Below are positions 24,745 through 36,944 of a DNA stretch of 64,000 nucleotides, one piece after another. Position 1 is the first letter of the stretch; each line of letters opens with the position of its first letter. Source of the DNA: Erigeron canadensis (lineage: Eukaryota; Streptophyta; Magnoliopsida; Asterales; Asteraceae); assembly GCF_010389155.1 (NCBI RefSeq), contig NC_057766.1, positions 26,979,516 to 27,043,515 of the forward strand, given 5' to 3'. The notes under the pieces are model-generated. The model had not been told where the DNA came from and searched no databases. It was given only the letters and a program-made list of their open reading frames with translations. Position numbers and translations under genes: made by a program.

Positions 24745-27700
24745 TTAATAATATTGGCAAAGAGAAAAAGTTAAAGCATACGCCGAGTCATGTCGAATGC
24801 GGAAGCTAGGTTCGTAATCACAAAGTTCATCAGAAGAATCTGTTTGACGACCATCTCTGGAAACCAGCCTAACTCCAACCCCACTACATGGAAATCTATC
24901 TTCATCAATGGAGAAGGAAAGGGTGTTGCATGGCAATGGCATTCGATCCCACCAAAAAGTGTTTCTCAATGAACCAAATGAAATATACCCCACCCATGTA
25001 CTAGTACTAGTATCTCCAATACCCTCCTCCCAAACCACATCATTTTGTCGAGAATCCATACCCTCCTCAGTACTCATGGGTTGTTGCATACTTATCTTTA
25101 CAGCTTCGTAGCGGGATTTCTTCTTGAAAACGGCACAAATTAAGAATCCACAGAAGTCGTCACACCAGTTATTTGGAAGTTGCAACGTGCATTTACTCCC
25201 TTTACAAAGACAGGGTATAAACCCCTTTGGAATCTCACGGCCTCCCAGTTCAAGAAGCATAGAATGATCTTCAATAGCATTTCTCTAATCAATAAAAAAC
25301 CGGCCAGTTAATACTAATTAACTTATCTGTAAGTATATATAGAGATCAATTAATTGATTGATAGCATAAAGGGAAAAAAAATATCAGAAAAAGGCCAGGT
25401 CTACCTGAAGCATGCATTCTAGTAATCTGTCACCATCAATTACAATACTCCCGTCCAAAAGTGAGACTTGACATAACCTTTCACAATCTTTGTAACAATC
25501 TCCAAAAGTTGTAAGTAGTTTGCATTCATCGGCTAGGAGAATAGCTAAACTTGATGGGAGCTTGGGCAGTTCTACAAGGCTTTTGCAAAGCTCCAAGTTG
25601 AGGAGTTTAAGCCGAGTAAGTTGTGAGAGACTAAAATCTATCCGCGTAAATTCGTTATATCTTAGATGTAGCTCTAGTAAGTTGGATAACTCACCAATAT
25701 CTGATGGAATTTCTCCATCTTTGATAACTGAACAGCTGAGATCCAACTTTCTTAAGCTACGTGGAAAGTGATGGAACATCAACGTACAATTTCTACGATA
25801 TTGCCGACATTCCAAAGTGCTTAAATGTATCAAGGCATCCAAGTTGAATTCAATGTCCTTTAGTTCAAAAAATCCACTCACATTCAATGATTCAAGATTG
25901 GTACAACGGTTTTCAATTGATAAAGGTAGAACTTTTATCCCATTCCCATCCAAAGATAACTCTACTAAGCTTTCCATGTTTGCTTGGATCTTCGGGAACT
26001 CAGAAATCGCATCACAATACTCTATTTGAAGAGACTTGAGTTTTTCCATTTGGACAATAGTTGGAAACATTCGAAGCCTGTCACACGCTGATACTATAAT
26101 GTATTCAAGACTTGCATGATTTCCCAGAGATGGGTGGATCTCTTCTAACTCGGGACAGGCACTAAGAATAAACTTTTGAAGACAAGGAAGTCCGCTGAAG
26201 TCTGGTGTGCTGACTAGGTTAACCATCTGAGTGAGTCTAAGCACTTTTAAATGAGGTAGATGCTACAAGTTAATGCATAGATAAATTACCATTAGTATTA
26301 CACACAAAATATATATATATATATATTAAGTAAAGTAGTAAACACCCAATGCCGTCTTTCACGTGTTTTGGAATGCAACATCTCGACAGTGTATGGGGGA
26401 GGTTGAGATGTAGAGCCTTAGCTCTACCAAGGTAGAGAGAGGTTGCATTTGCATGGGTGAAGATCGATCCATTGACCTCTGTCTTTAAAGACAAGATCCA
26501 ACCATACTACTTTAGTATTATATAAAAAAATGGCATAACTTAATACTTTGGTTTTAGGTTTTCTTTTAATATATAAATTTTTGATTTAATTGCACAAATC
26601 GTCCCCATGCTGGTTTACGCATTTTCGTGGTTTTTATCCCTTCAAGTTTTTTTAGCGGATTTCGTTCTTCAACTTTCCTTTTTTTTTGGTGGATTACATC
26701 ATTTTGAGGGATGAAAAACACGAAAAGTGTGCAAACTTTTTTAGCATCTTACATCCCTCGAAATGATGTAATCCACAAAAAAAGTAAAGTTGAAGGACGA
26801 AATCCGCTAAAAATAACTTGAAGGGATGAAAACCACAAAAATGTGTAATCCACAAAAAGTGTGCAAACTTTGTTTGTTCCAGAAAAAATTGTCACACCAG
26901 AATTTTAAAAAAAAAACACTGTTTAAAGAAAAAGTAATATTATTTTGAAGAATCAGAATGACATCTATGTACCCTTTGACCGCACAGTTAATGTTTTCCC
27001 TGAATATTGTAACTATAAGGCTACTTTAGTGGTTTTATTATGTGAAATTAATCAAATATTTCTATCCGTATTTACAAGCGATCAATAAATTTGAGACAAC
27101 ACAAAATAGCATAGCAGACAATAAATATGGGATGAAATGAATTCAACTATTAAGTTACCTTGTGACCCATCCAAAGTTTTTTCTGATGGCTGCGCCTCAA
27201 GTGTAGAGCACCCAGCTTCACTGGTTGAAAACTATCCGGAAATGGACTTGTAGGATAGTTTGTCCACTGAATGTACTTTAATTCATTAGAAAGAAAAGTA
27301 GGCCCTCCATCATCATTGTGGCCATCTTCTATGTCCAGCCAAAGACACCTTAGTTGTTTCATGTTTGAAACAATCATACACAAGCGTGATGAATGAGCTT
27401 GGTCACGAGGATAATATCTATAATCCATCACTTTAATATTGTCATTTTCCTGTAATAATGGAGAAAACAATGTGCACGTTTAGTTAGAGCATATTTTTAG
27501 AATTACACGTATATATTATTCGGTGCATATATAATATATAGTTTAAATTAAAAAGCTAGTAAGCTTAGTACTTTACCATTATTGCACCACGAAAACACAT
27601 GTTATTGATTTCTTCACGTTTCCAAACTCTGCTATGTTTTTCAGGATTGTCAGGATTTTCGCCTCTCACAATGAAGTGTCCCATTTCTTGAATAAGGTCG

Positions 27701-30700
27701 TGCATATCAAACTCACCATCCCTATTAATAGTTATGAGAGCTTTTTCTCTCAAAATCTTTATACCTATATGAGGGTAATACCCACAAGCTTCAAGCATCT
27801 CCATTGCATCATGCGGGGTAGAAAATCTTAAGAAACATGCAATGTCCAAGAATAACTCTTTCTCTAAAGTGTTAAGTCCATCATAGCTAATTTTGAGCGT
27901 CTCCACAATTTCCTTTTCGGGGATGTCTTTCAATCTATCCAAAGCGCTAATCCACTCCTCCTCGTTTTTGTCGTATAGAAAAGAACCTAAAACTTTAAGT
28001 GCTAATGGAAGCCCGGAAGCATATTCAACCACATGTGATGAAAACTTCTCAAAATCTTTTAATGGGTTATTTTCGTTATATGCATGTATCTTAAAAAGCT
28101 GACTAGCCTCATCTTTTGATAATAATCTCACAGGATAAACCTTTTTATTTTTAGCCTTGTGGGAATCTAGCAAATGCTGATCTCTAGTTGTGATTATTAT
28201 TCGACTCCCACCTCCAAACCATTTATCTGATCCAGCTAACGCTTGTAACTGGTCAAGTTTATCAACATCATCAAGAAGTATTAATACTTTTCTACGACAT
28301 AACATTGTTTTTATCTTGTTTTTTCCTTCTATTATACTGGGTACTTCCACATTTTTATTTAAAATAGATGATAAGATGTCTTCTTGTAATTTTTCAAAAC
28401 CATATTTTCTTGACTTCTCTCGAATATTCTCCACAATGCAGCTACCCTCAAACTGACGAGAGATTTCCATATAAACGGAAGCAGCAAGAGTAGTCTTGCC
28501 ACCGCCACCAACCCCCCATATTCCAACCATCAGTACATCATCTGAACCCATTTCTAAGTGTGCTATCATTTCTTGCAATCGAGTCCTCATTCCAACTAGG
28601 TCATCATCAATATCTGAAATAAAGTGATACAATCTATCGAAAATTGTGTCGACAATTTTTTTTATGACTTCTGATTCATGCCTGCAAATTGGATATATAC
28701 ATGTGCATAATTAGGCGGAATTAGGTTATACTCGCGTTCACAAAGTATGAATTAATATTAAACACCAGAAATTATTTATAGTGATCTGTTTAGACTTGTA
28801 AGTGAAATATAACGCTTACATATAACCAATATCATAAATAATCGTTAGAAACCGCTTATGAAATTCTACAACAAAAATCATTTTAGCTTGTAAATACGAA
28901 TTGTAATAATATTCACGAGAAAAACCTAGGTAGGTTTGAATAAGAAATGTAAATGAAGATGAAATTGTCAGTAAAATACCAAACAAAAACTAGAATAATT
29001 TGGTTAAACGATACTGGCTCACGCGATCCAGTTATATTTAACAAGTGATGATTAAAAATATAACAAATATATCCAAAAAATAGGCACAATGATGAGGTTA
29101 ACAAGCAAGAAGAGGTTTAAACGAGTCGAGCGGAGATGATACAAATGAGACCTTGAGTTTCCCCGAACTCAGCTCAGACCGAGTTAGCTTAGACTCGGCT
29201 CAGAGAATGATGATGTTTCCCTCGATGGCACACTTTGTGAAGATAATTGGCCTGCCCCTATGATTCAGATTACTTAAATGCGAGGACTAGAATGTGGGGG
29301 AAGTTTGAAGATCGCGAGTTCGTTCAATCTAAGTCAGCTTGGAAGAAGAGTCAGCTTGAGACACTCAGTCTTAGGCAGCTTAGAGCAGGGTCAGCCTGGA
29401 ACTGAATCAACATGGGATTTTCAAACACATCTATTTTAATGCTTTTAATAATCAGGTCTAAGTCATTGATTAGCACGCGTGTGTGGATGTTCTAAATTGT
29501 TCTAAATAAGGATAGGAATTCAGTTATAGGTTTTTGTCTTGTTTTGGTGACACCTAATCGTGGGAGAGGATGAAGACAAGTGGGGACCAGAGAGAGAGAA
29601 CAATCACTACCCTGCAGCTGCAGTTTCTGTTCTCTATTCCTATTGGCTGGTTTATAACAACCTTGTACTAATTGTCTAGAATAGAATATTTCCCGATTCC
29701 TTGTATTCGTCTATAAATAGGGGTTGCCATCATTTGTAAGAGGGAGGGTGTGTTTATGAAAAGTTTGTTAGAGCTAATTTCTATTCATTTGAAAATCTTC
29801 TTTACCTTTATAGATCTTTGATCTTGGTGGTTTGAAGTGTCCCTTTATCGGTAATCTTAGTGGCTTTGCCTTTATAGATTATTGTGGTGAGATCTTAAAT
29901 CTTCATTACTTTTATCTATATTTGTGGTGGCTTGGCTTTTATCAAATATAGTGGTGGTTTTGGGGTGTTTCTAGTATTTGATTATGATGGTTTAGTCCTT
30001 TACGAGTCAAGTATTAGATTCTTATCTATCTTTGTTCCTTTAATATTTCTGTTCTTAATTTTAGTCCATTTCATTGCTTCATTGTTGTTGTACAAGAGTT
30101 CTATTGGAGTATTTTGTTATAAAATCCTGAAAATCTTCACAAAAATATTTAGTTACTTTTCGTTGTGCTTGTGTGTTGTAAGTTGACTCAATTTACCACT
30201 GAAACTTCACATCAGAAGCTCGCCTAAGCTCGACTCGAGCTTGTTTATTTTCAGAGAGCTCGCAGGTCATTTCAAGTCTTATGAGTAAGCCTGAGCACAG
30301 CTCGCAATAATTTTTGAGGTTCAACCACTACTCGTTTATAAAACGAATTTAATTTTCAAATATTTTAATTTGTTATATTGTTATTTTTTTATACAAGTTC
30401 TTTAAGATTATACATACAATAACTAATTTTAATAATGTTAGTTATAAATATAAATACATTAGACGCATCCCCGCGCGATGCAGCGGCGTCGGCGTGATGG
30501 TAGTGGCAGTGACGACGGTGATGGCAGCGCGGTAGGGGCGGTAGGTGGCAACGATGGCGGCAGAGAAGAGCGGCGACGGGTGGTGGCGGCGACGGATGGT
30601 GGTGTGTGTGGTTTGGTGGTGAAGGTGAAAGTACTTCATTTAAAATGGGGAATTTAGTTATTTTAAGGGTTAAGATATCTTTGTTGTAAATTATTGAATT

Positions 30701-33700
30701 ATATGTATATTAAGTAAAGAGGTTTAAAATAATAAATAAATGAGCGATTAATTTAGTCGGGTGGTTTTTTTTAAGAAAAAAGGGAGGGGATGTTGCTCTT
30801 CTATTAAGGAGTATAGATATAATATTTACCAATTAACTTATATTAGATTATAGAGTTAATTTCATTACATACCCTAGGGGGTCAGAGGCGGTACCAAAGG
30901 GGGGAAGGAGTTTCAAAATTTAAATTTTGTGATGTATTTTTAGATTTTTCATGGATTTTTATAATTTTCGTATAGCTTTTTAAAAATTTGCTCACTTTTA
31001 GATTTATTTTTCATGGATTTTTTAATTTTGACCCCTCTGGAATTTTCTATAGTACCACCTCTCCTTGGGGTATCTCATATTTTCAAGTTTCACCTCTTTT
31101 TTTGTATCATTACATACCCTTATGACGAATTTTTGTATCATTACATGCCCCTGCCATTACCCTAATCAACGTTAGTGTGACTCAATTAACCCCTTCATGT
31201 GTATTGCACGTAAATGTAATGGTCATTTCAACTCTAAAACACGCTATATTTCTTCTAGCTTTTCTTTTCCAGATTAAATACATACATACATGAGTGATAC
31301 ATATTTATACTCATATATAAAGCATTTGCACTACCCTTGTCCATGAATCTTAAGACTTTTCATATTTAAGTTAAGTTAGAATATGGACCATCCATATCCA
31401 AAATTATCAATTAAAACCATTCATTCAAAAGATAATATGATCATTTATTCACTTTTAAAAAGCTGTAGCCTAAAAAAATGTCTCTCTCAAGCTTACATAA
31501 GCCTAACTGCCTAAGAACCCCTCTTCACATTTCTCTCACTCTCTCTCTTACTTTCCATTGTCTCTTAAACAAAAGCTGGAATTTGGAAACCATTTTCTCA
31601 TATACTAATTGTCCTCTCCCTACAAAAGTGGATCTAGGAGGATTTTTAGGCTAATCTTTAGAAGGATTTAATCACGACATATCTACACCCGCCACTATGC
31701 ACGGATACTATGCTAGTATATATATGTGTGTGTATATATATATATACTAAAAGGATACTCGCGTAATATATATATATATATAGTATATATATGTAGGTGC
31801 AAGTTATTTTGGGACCACTTATTTTAGGACCAATTCTAGGACATGTGTTTTTTGTAACTTACACACCACCATGATCATCTCCGACCACCACCATTATTTT
31901 TCGGCTACCGCGTCGCCAGAAAATCATGTGTAAGTTAACTTACACATGTACTTACACATGATTTTCCGGTGGGCCCGTCGCCGGAAAGTCTTAGTGTTTT
32001 TACAAAAAAGTCTTGTATATCTTAGTAGATAATGATGGTGGTGTGTCAGTTACAAAAAACACATGTCCTAATTGGTCCTAAAATAAAAGGTGGTCCTAAA
32101 ATAACCCACCCCTATATATATATATATATTCTTACACAGACACATATTATCCAATTATGGTATCGGGGCTAGGGTTCCTTCTAATTACCCTTTTTCACAT
32201 ATTATCCAAAACATAAAAACTCCCTAATCCACAACAAACAAATTCAACCCCCTCCTATAGAATCTTTCTACTTTTGCACAGCATAAACTAACTATAATGA
32301 TAAACACAAACAACAACAAACATATCTCTCATAACTGAAAACTATTTACATCCTCGGCTTCATTCGTTATCTTCATCTTATTGTTATATAAATATATGCT
32401 ATGTACACACACATATATAAAAAGTTACTCTCTACGAACACGTCTGTTGTTCTCTCTTACACACACATTATAATATATATATATATATATGGGATTAGTC
32501 ATTGGATGACCAACGTAATTTTCCTCTTGTACATGATCGCCCATTAAACTGGAATATTAATGTATAGGGAGGAACGACGAGTGACGTAAGTTATTGATGT
32601 AAAAAGTGATAGTGTGGTTATTTAAGGAGTTAAATGTTTTGAAATGTTTTAGTTTATCTCTATCTCTATCTTACTATCTCTATGTCTATCTGTACTACAT
32701 TATAAAGCATTTACTCCCTCCATTTTTTCAACTTTAAGTAGTTGAAACCCCAAAATACCCCTGTCACTTATTCATAATACTCTTAAAAGAAATCTCAACC
32801 ACTCATTTCTCTCTCTTTACTCATATCTCAACCACTCATTTTTCTCTCTCCTCCATAAATCATTTTATTCCTCTCTTTCATTCAAAATCTTTTATCTCAA
32901 AAATCGTACATCAATAAATTATAAAAATTATATTGGTGTTCTTAAAAATTCATGCTCCTTCATTAGATTGTCATTCGATATACTTTTGACAAAGACTTAA
33001 ATCCGAGGGCGGAGCCCGTACAACTAAGGCATTTGGCTATACACTTTATGACCTATTACATCCTATATTCTATCACACTTTATGACCTATTACCTCCACC
33101 ATCTCACCGCTGCAATGCGCGGGTACTTTCTCTCGTATAGCAATAGAGATAATGTTAATATGAACTTTACCATTGAAGAGATATATAAGAACTTATAAAA
33201 GAATATTACCCGTTAGCAACGTTTTTGGGTTGCCATCCGGAAAGGTTGCTTGCATCAACAAGTGCTTTTCTCCATGATTCAATTTTGGTGAAATTGTTTG
33301 CCACTTGCTTAGCAAATCCTTCTCCAAAATCCCCCTTTTGTTTTCTTACCTCAGATGGGTCCACGTCATAAAACACCGGCATAACGATTAGCCCAGTCTC
33401 ATCTTTGCATTTCATGATATACTCGAGTTCATCCAAGCACCAAGAAGAATCCGCATAGTTTTTGGAGAATATAATGATGGCTATACGTGATTGTCTGATA
33501 GCCTTTAAGAGGGATGGACCGATGGATACACCCCGGGGAAGTGTTTCATCATCCTTATAAGTGTGGATTAGGTGGCGTTGGAGGGCAGAGTAGAGATGAT
33601 CTACAAAGGTCTTGCGGGTATCTTCTCCTCTGAAACTTAGAAATACATCATAAGAAGCAGGAGAAGCAGATTCAAAAGATGATGATAAAGATGCTATCAA
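24745..33700 (-). CDS. TIR-NB-ARC-LRR disease-resistance protein, start codon ATA
   Basis: Five exons join in frame: 33700-33210 (TIR), 28681-27577 (NB-ARC), 27449-27159, 26262-25405 (LRRs), 25284-24745 (C-JID-like, stop), about 1094 residues, as in its sister gene at 39-47 kb. Motifs: DVFLSFRGEDTRKTF; SSWCLDEL; P-loop GVGGGGKTT near 221-229; kinase-2 KVLILLDD near 295-302; GGGSRIIITTR; GLPLA; MHD at 490-492; LRRs around SNLLELHLRYNEF; CTLQLPNNWCDDFCGFL. TNLs are intracellular immune receptors whose TIR acts as an NADase. The odd point is that the position of ATG in all sister copies reads ATA here (33697-33695), and no in-frame ATG is seen just upstream. The next in-frame Met lies past the catalytic glutamate. 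Intron 1 is 4.5 kb of transposon debris; its donor adjoins a Helitron-like element. It may be a pseudogene by this one change, or use a non-AUG start. Confidence 0.9.
26345..26505 (-). mobile_element. SINE-like element in intron 3 of the TNL
   Basis: On the minus strand, aggtcaatggatcgatcttc resembles a tRNA-type B box, and the downstream ggtagagctaaggctctaca block resembles plant SINE bodies. The A box is not clear, so this is tentative. Confidence 0.35.
26600..26870. mobile_element. Foldback element in intron 3 of the TNL
   Basis: The left arm (tttttatcccttcaagtttt ... tggattacatcatttt) is mirrored by the right arm (aatgatgtaatcca ... cttgaagggatgaaaaccac), about 80 bp per arm with a short AT spacer. 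No coding capacity and no clear target duplication. Confidence 0.75.
28690..29500. other. Intron 1 of the TNL, proximal part
   Basis: Non-coding. The first ~300 bp resemble intron sequence 3' of other TIR exons (aggtttgaataagaaatgta is also at 11449). Between about 29120 and 29420 is a repetitive stretch of cagctcagaccgagttagct type, unidentified. Confidence 0.4.
29500..30190 (+). mobile_element. Probable solo LTR with a promoter-like core
   Basis: The stretch has the look of a copia-type LTR: a U3-like region, a TATA box ctataaatagggg near 29711, then a T-rich leader with repeated tggtgg/cttta words. Clear TG...CA ends and a target duplication were not resolved. It lies antisense to the host TNL in intron 1, so it could start antisense transcription. 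Confidence 0.45.
30455..30830 (-). mobile_element. Helitron-like non-autonomous element
   Basis: A GC-rich head (ccccgcgcgatgcagcggcg) is followed by cgg/tgg-rich DNA and an AT-rich body ending near ctattaaggagtatagat. Read on the minus strand, the head ends in a short GC hairpin followed by CTAA. Related copies lie near 60.7-61.0, 61.6-61.9 and 63.1-63.4 kb. Confidence 0.45.
31720..31790. repeat. TA microsatellite
   Basis: Long tatata tracts lie left of the inverted-repeat element; others occur near 32112-32130 and 32472-32490. Confidence 0.85.
31794..32114. mobile_element. MITE with ~63-bp inverted repeats
   Basis: The left arm (gttattttgggaccacttat, then aggacatgtgttttttgtaa) is mirrored by the right arm (ttacaaaaaacacatgtcct, then aggtggtcctaaaataaccc). 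The centre holds ttaacttacacatgtactta-type words and a GC-rich patch. Insertion is in TA-rich DNA in intron 1 of the TNL. Confidence 0.75.
32700..33150 (-). mobile_element. Helitron-like element next to the TIR exon donor
   Basis: It shares blocks with 55.84-56.65 kb and 61.13-61.56 kb: actcatttttctctctcctc, atctcaaaaatcgta, attcatgctccttcattaga, cattcgatatacttt and gcaatgcgcgggtac. The GC end lies about 60 bp from the splice donor of the TNL's exon 1. Confidence 0.55.
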
Positions 33701-34650
33701 AGGGTTTGGAATCGGTAGAGTCCGATTGACTGGAATAGTTTTATACGTAAAGAAACCTGCGATTTATATACAAGCATATATAAATTATTATATTCGTAAT
33801 TATTATTAAGATTATGATAAGTTAAAAGACCAAAAACAGAAAAGGTAAAAAAACAACAACATAATGAAGAATTATAGTCTGTTTATAAAAAACTGATAAA
33901 CATACAAAAACAAAAGGATTAAGGATTAATTATGTAATTGATGATGTATCAACTGAAGCTTATGTCTTTTTGACAACCTACATATATCTCCTCGACATGC
34001 TTAATTAAGCTCAGTTCAAACAACTATATATCTTTTAAATCCAACTTTTTAAAGTCATCCATTTATCACAACAAACTTAACACTACTAATTTAATCAAGT
34101 TAACAAAAATCTCATCTTTGCCTTTTCAAAATTAACACCATCTTCCTCAAAATTCTCATAATAAAAACTTTACAAGCTATTTTAAGTTAATAACATCATT
34201 CTTTTAATATCAAATCACTAAACCCCATTTTTTTATTTTTTTTCATAAGTTATAAACCAACCTCAATAATAATATGAAGATATAGGTAAAGAAGAAAGAA
34301 GAGATTACCTTTATATATCAGAATCACCACACATATACACACTACAATTATCACTAAACCCATTTCCAGCCCTTTTATCACCTTCAATTTGCTTATTAAA
34401 ATTCAACGTTGACTTGATTAATTTCCTTCTTATTCTCCTTGGGGTTTTTCTGAATTCTGACTTCTGTTCACCAACCACACATACACAATACAATTTTACA
34501 AGAAAGATTCCTCTTTTCATATTCTTTCTTTAAATCTGAATTATAAATCACGTTTGGAATATGTACACATAACCCCCTTCATGTTTCATTCATTCATATA
34601 TATAACCAACAAAATTTCTAGCGTTTTAATCCCCTCATGTTCCATTATGT
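33701..34650 (-). promoter_or_regulatory. 5' flank of the complete TNL gene
   Basis: Homologous to the flanks of the other TIR exons, with cataatgaagaattatagtc and the cacataacccccttcatgtt block at 34570. No single convincing TATA box is singled out. The 69-residue frame at 34311-34520 has no counterpart in the other flanks. Confidence 0.5.
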
Positions 34651-35980
34651 TTAACTAGTAAAATTTGACCACGCGTTGCGGGATTCAACTATTTCGTTAA
34701 AAATTCTGGTATAATTCGTTGAACTCTCAACCGTCTAATAATTAAAATGATTATGTCATTTATAAGTTTGTTTCAAATATATATTAATTTAAGGGCAAAA
34801 CCATATTAGATTTACTTCTGCGCATTATTGGGTTTTAGTTATTGTGATTAGTCTTTGTTATTGATGATGTGTCACTACATATGTTAGTTAAAAATTTTAA
34901 CATATAAAATATATATTTGCTTAAAGTCAAAACCACAAACAATTCTAAAAGTTTATATATATTATCAAAAATAAAGAATGAAAGAAAACAATTTAAATGA
35001 AAGTTTAGTTAATAACATTAAATATAAGTGTGAGAAAAACTAAATAGTGGTATATAATGGTTCAGAATAGAATCAATGACGGAACTTGAACTATTATATT
35101 AAAGGGGCTAAAATATAAAAAAAATTATTTGGAGGGGTTAAAGCTAAGTTTACATTACATTTTATAGTGTAAATTGTAAATTCATAAATTAATTTAAACA
35201 TAATAAACTAAATTTTGGAGGGGCTACAACCCCCCTTGGTCTTAAGTAAGTTCTGTCCATGATAGGATGACGAAAAAGTTGTAATATATTAGTTTGGAAA
35301 TCTAAAAGGAAAAAAGTGTGAAAAAAGCCAATTAGTAGCTCGTGTTTAAAATCTCGAACAAAATGCAATGTGGCAAAATTCGATTAGTAGTTTAGGATGT
35401 ATGGTGGACGAATAGTAACTCGCCTCGTAAGTGATTCATATTCTATCAAGTACTATTCATGATTCCATTCTTATTAATATAAGAATATAATGGGCCACTA
35501 TTGCCATTTTTTTCGGTTGATACTGAACTAGAAGATGGCAAGTCAGGTTAGCCCTTCGTACAGATGTCAATTTGTTGTTTCTTAAAAGGGTTTAGTATCC
35601 GTAAATGTAAATAATTATAGACTGAAGGTCTATAGTATGAAAAAACTTAAAGTTGTGTTCATTGTAAGTAATAAACTTTCGAATCATATGCATTGTATGT
35701 ATTCGGTATATGTGGCAACAATATAAACGACCACTTATAAGTTTTCTATTAGTTAGGTACATACTCCACAAGATGTGAAAGTTTATAACATACAATGAAC
35801 ATAACTTTAGTTGTTTCCACAATATATACATTCATGATTCATTAGTAGTTATTTACATTCCACAGATATTAAACCTTTTTTTAAAATATCTGTACACATT
35901 TTTACTTTTTTTTACTGTACCAAGAGACTCATGTCTCTTCATAATCCCTTTGTAAAGTAAACTCCGGTTAGTTAATTGGT
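34651..35980. other. AT-rich spacer with a possible Helitron end
   Basis: At 34652-34685 the minus strand reads a GC-rich cccgcaacgcgtgg followed by CTAG, which is a Helitron-like 3' end; the other end was not found. The rest shows no gene. Confidence 0.35.
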
Positions 35981-35982
35981 AG

Positions 35983-36193
35983 ATCTTGTTTATAAATTTT
36001 ATGACTCGGTTTTCCATTTCAAGGTTTCCAAAAGTTCCTTCTATAAGCGTGAGGCTTGGGTTTCGTCTACTACATTATCACATCACATCACATACAATCA
36101 CTATCAAATAAACTAATCATAAAATAATTATAACATACCTATTTTCAATCTCTTACATAAGAAATAGTACAACAAAGAAGAGAAAACCCAGAT
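35983..36193 (+). repeat. Left arm of a 211-bp inverted repeat
   Basis: It matches the reverse complement of 36615-36825 over its whole length with about four mismatches. It corresponds to the 3' flank of a TNL last exon (compare 39030-39130). Confidence 0.92.
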
Positions 36194-36241
36194 ATTAGTT
36201 TGGGCAAAGAATTATATCAAACGGGTAATTGTCCTTGAAAA

Positions 36242-36565
36242 TCAAGCTGAATGAAAACCAAAATCACCCCACCGGCTAAGAGAAATCGTTAAAGCATATG
36301 CTGAGTCATGCAGAATCTTGAAGTTCAGTTTATAATATGGAAGTTTAAAGGAATCCGTTAATGTATCCTTCAGACCATCTCTGCTATTTCTGGAAACAAG
36401 CCTAACTCCAAGCCCACTACAAAACTTAGATCTATCTTCAACAACGGAGAACAAAAGGGTATTCAAATTATGATCCCAAATGAACCAAATGAAATATACC
36501 CCACCTTAGTACTATTCTCTCCCTGACCTTTCTCCCAAACCACATCATTCTGTCGAATTTCACTC
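36242..36565 (-). pseudogene. Relic of a TNL last exon
   Basis: Minus strand reads SRQNDVVWE-like sequence, then after a shift NTLLFSVVEDRSKFCSGLGVRLVSRNSRDG ... LHDSAYALTISL, which is the C-terminal part of the post-LRR domain. No LRR or NB-ARC exon adjoins it: at its 5' edge it runs directly into TNL 5'-flank sequence. It is a chimeric leftover. Confidence 0.85.
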
Positions 36566-36615
36566 TTGATTCTAGCTAAAAATTTCAGCTACCACTTCCC
36601 AACCACCACTACGGA
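36497..36615. repeat. 119-bp direct repeat, copy 1
   Basis: It matches 36826-36944 with one mismatch. It fuses TNL last-exon sequence (ccaaaccacatcattctgtc) to TNL 5'-flank sequence (aaaaatttcagctaccactt). Confidence 0.92.
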
Positions 36616-36825
36616 TCTGGGTTTTCTCTTCTTTGTTGTACTATTTCTTATGTAAGAGATTAAAAATAGGTATGTTATAATTATTTTATGATTAGTTTAT
36701 TTGATAGTGATTGTATGTGATGTGATGTGATGATGTAGTAGACGAAACCCAAGCCTCACGCTTATAGAAGGAACTTTTGGAGACCTTGAAATGGAAAACC
36801 GAGTTATAAAATTTATAAACAAGAT
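36615..36825 (-). repeat. Right arm of the 211-bp inverted repeat
   Basis: Inverted copy of 35983-36193, inserted exactly between the two 119-bp direct repeats. The first base overlaps the end of direct-repeat copy 1. Confidence 0.92.
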
Positions 36826-36944
36826 TACCCCACCTTAGTAATATTCTCTCCCTGACCTTTCTCCCAAACCACATCATTCTGTCGAATTTCACTCTTGATT
36901 CTAGCTAAAAATTTCAGCTACCACTTCCCAACCACCACTACGGA
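36826..36944. repeat. 119-bp direct repeat, copy 2
   Basis: After this copy the sequence continues as ordinary TNL 5' flank (ttaaaacggagctatgattt), so copy 2 is likely the original junction context. Confidence 0.9.

Noticed and set aside
25520..26029. Plus-strand frames opposite LRR exons (also 40230-40538 and 45698-46000)
   Set aside because: Antisense shadows of the TNL coding exons; they recur in paralogues only because the sense strand is conserved.
29932..30186. 84-residue membrane-like frame
   Set aside because: Lies in the T-rich leader of a probable LTR; hydrophobicity follows from T-richness.
30442..30639. 65-residue frame rich in His, Thr and Arg
   Set aside because: Falls on the GC-rich tgg/cgg head of a Helitron-like repeat that recurs elsewhere without an open frame.
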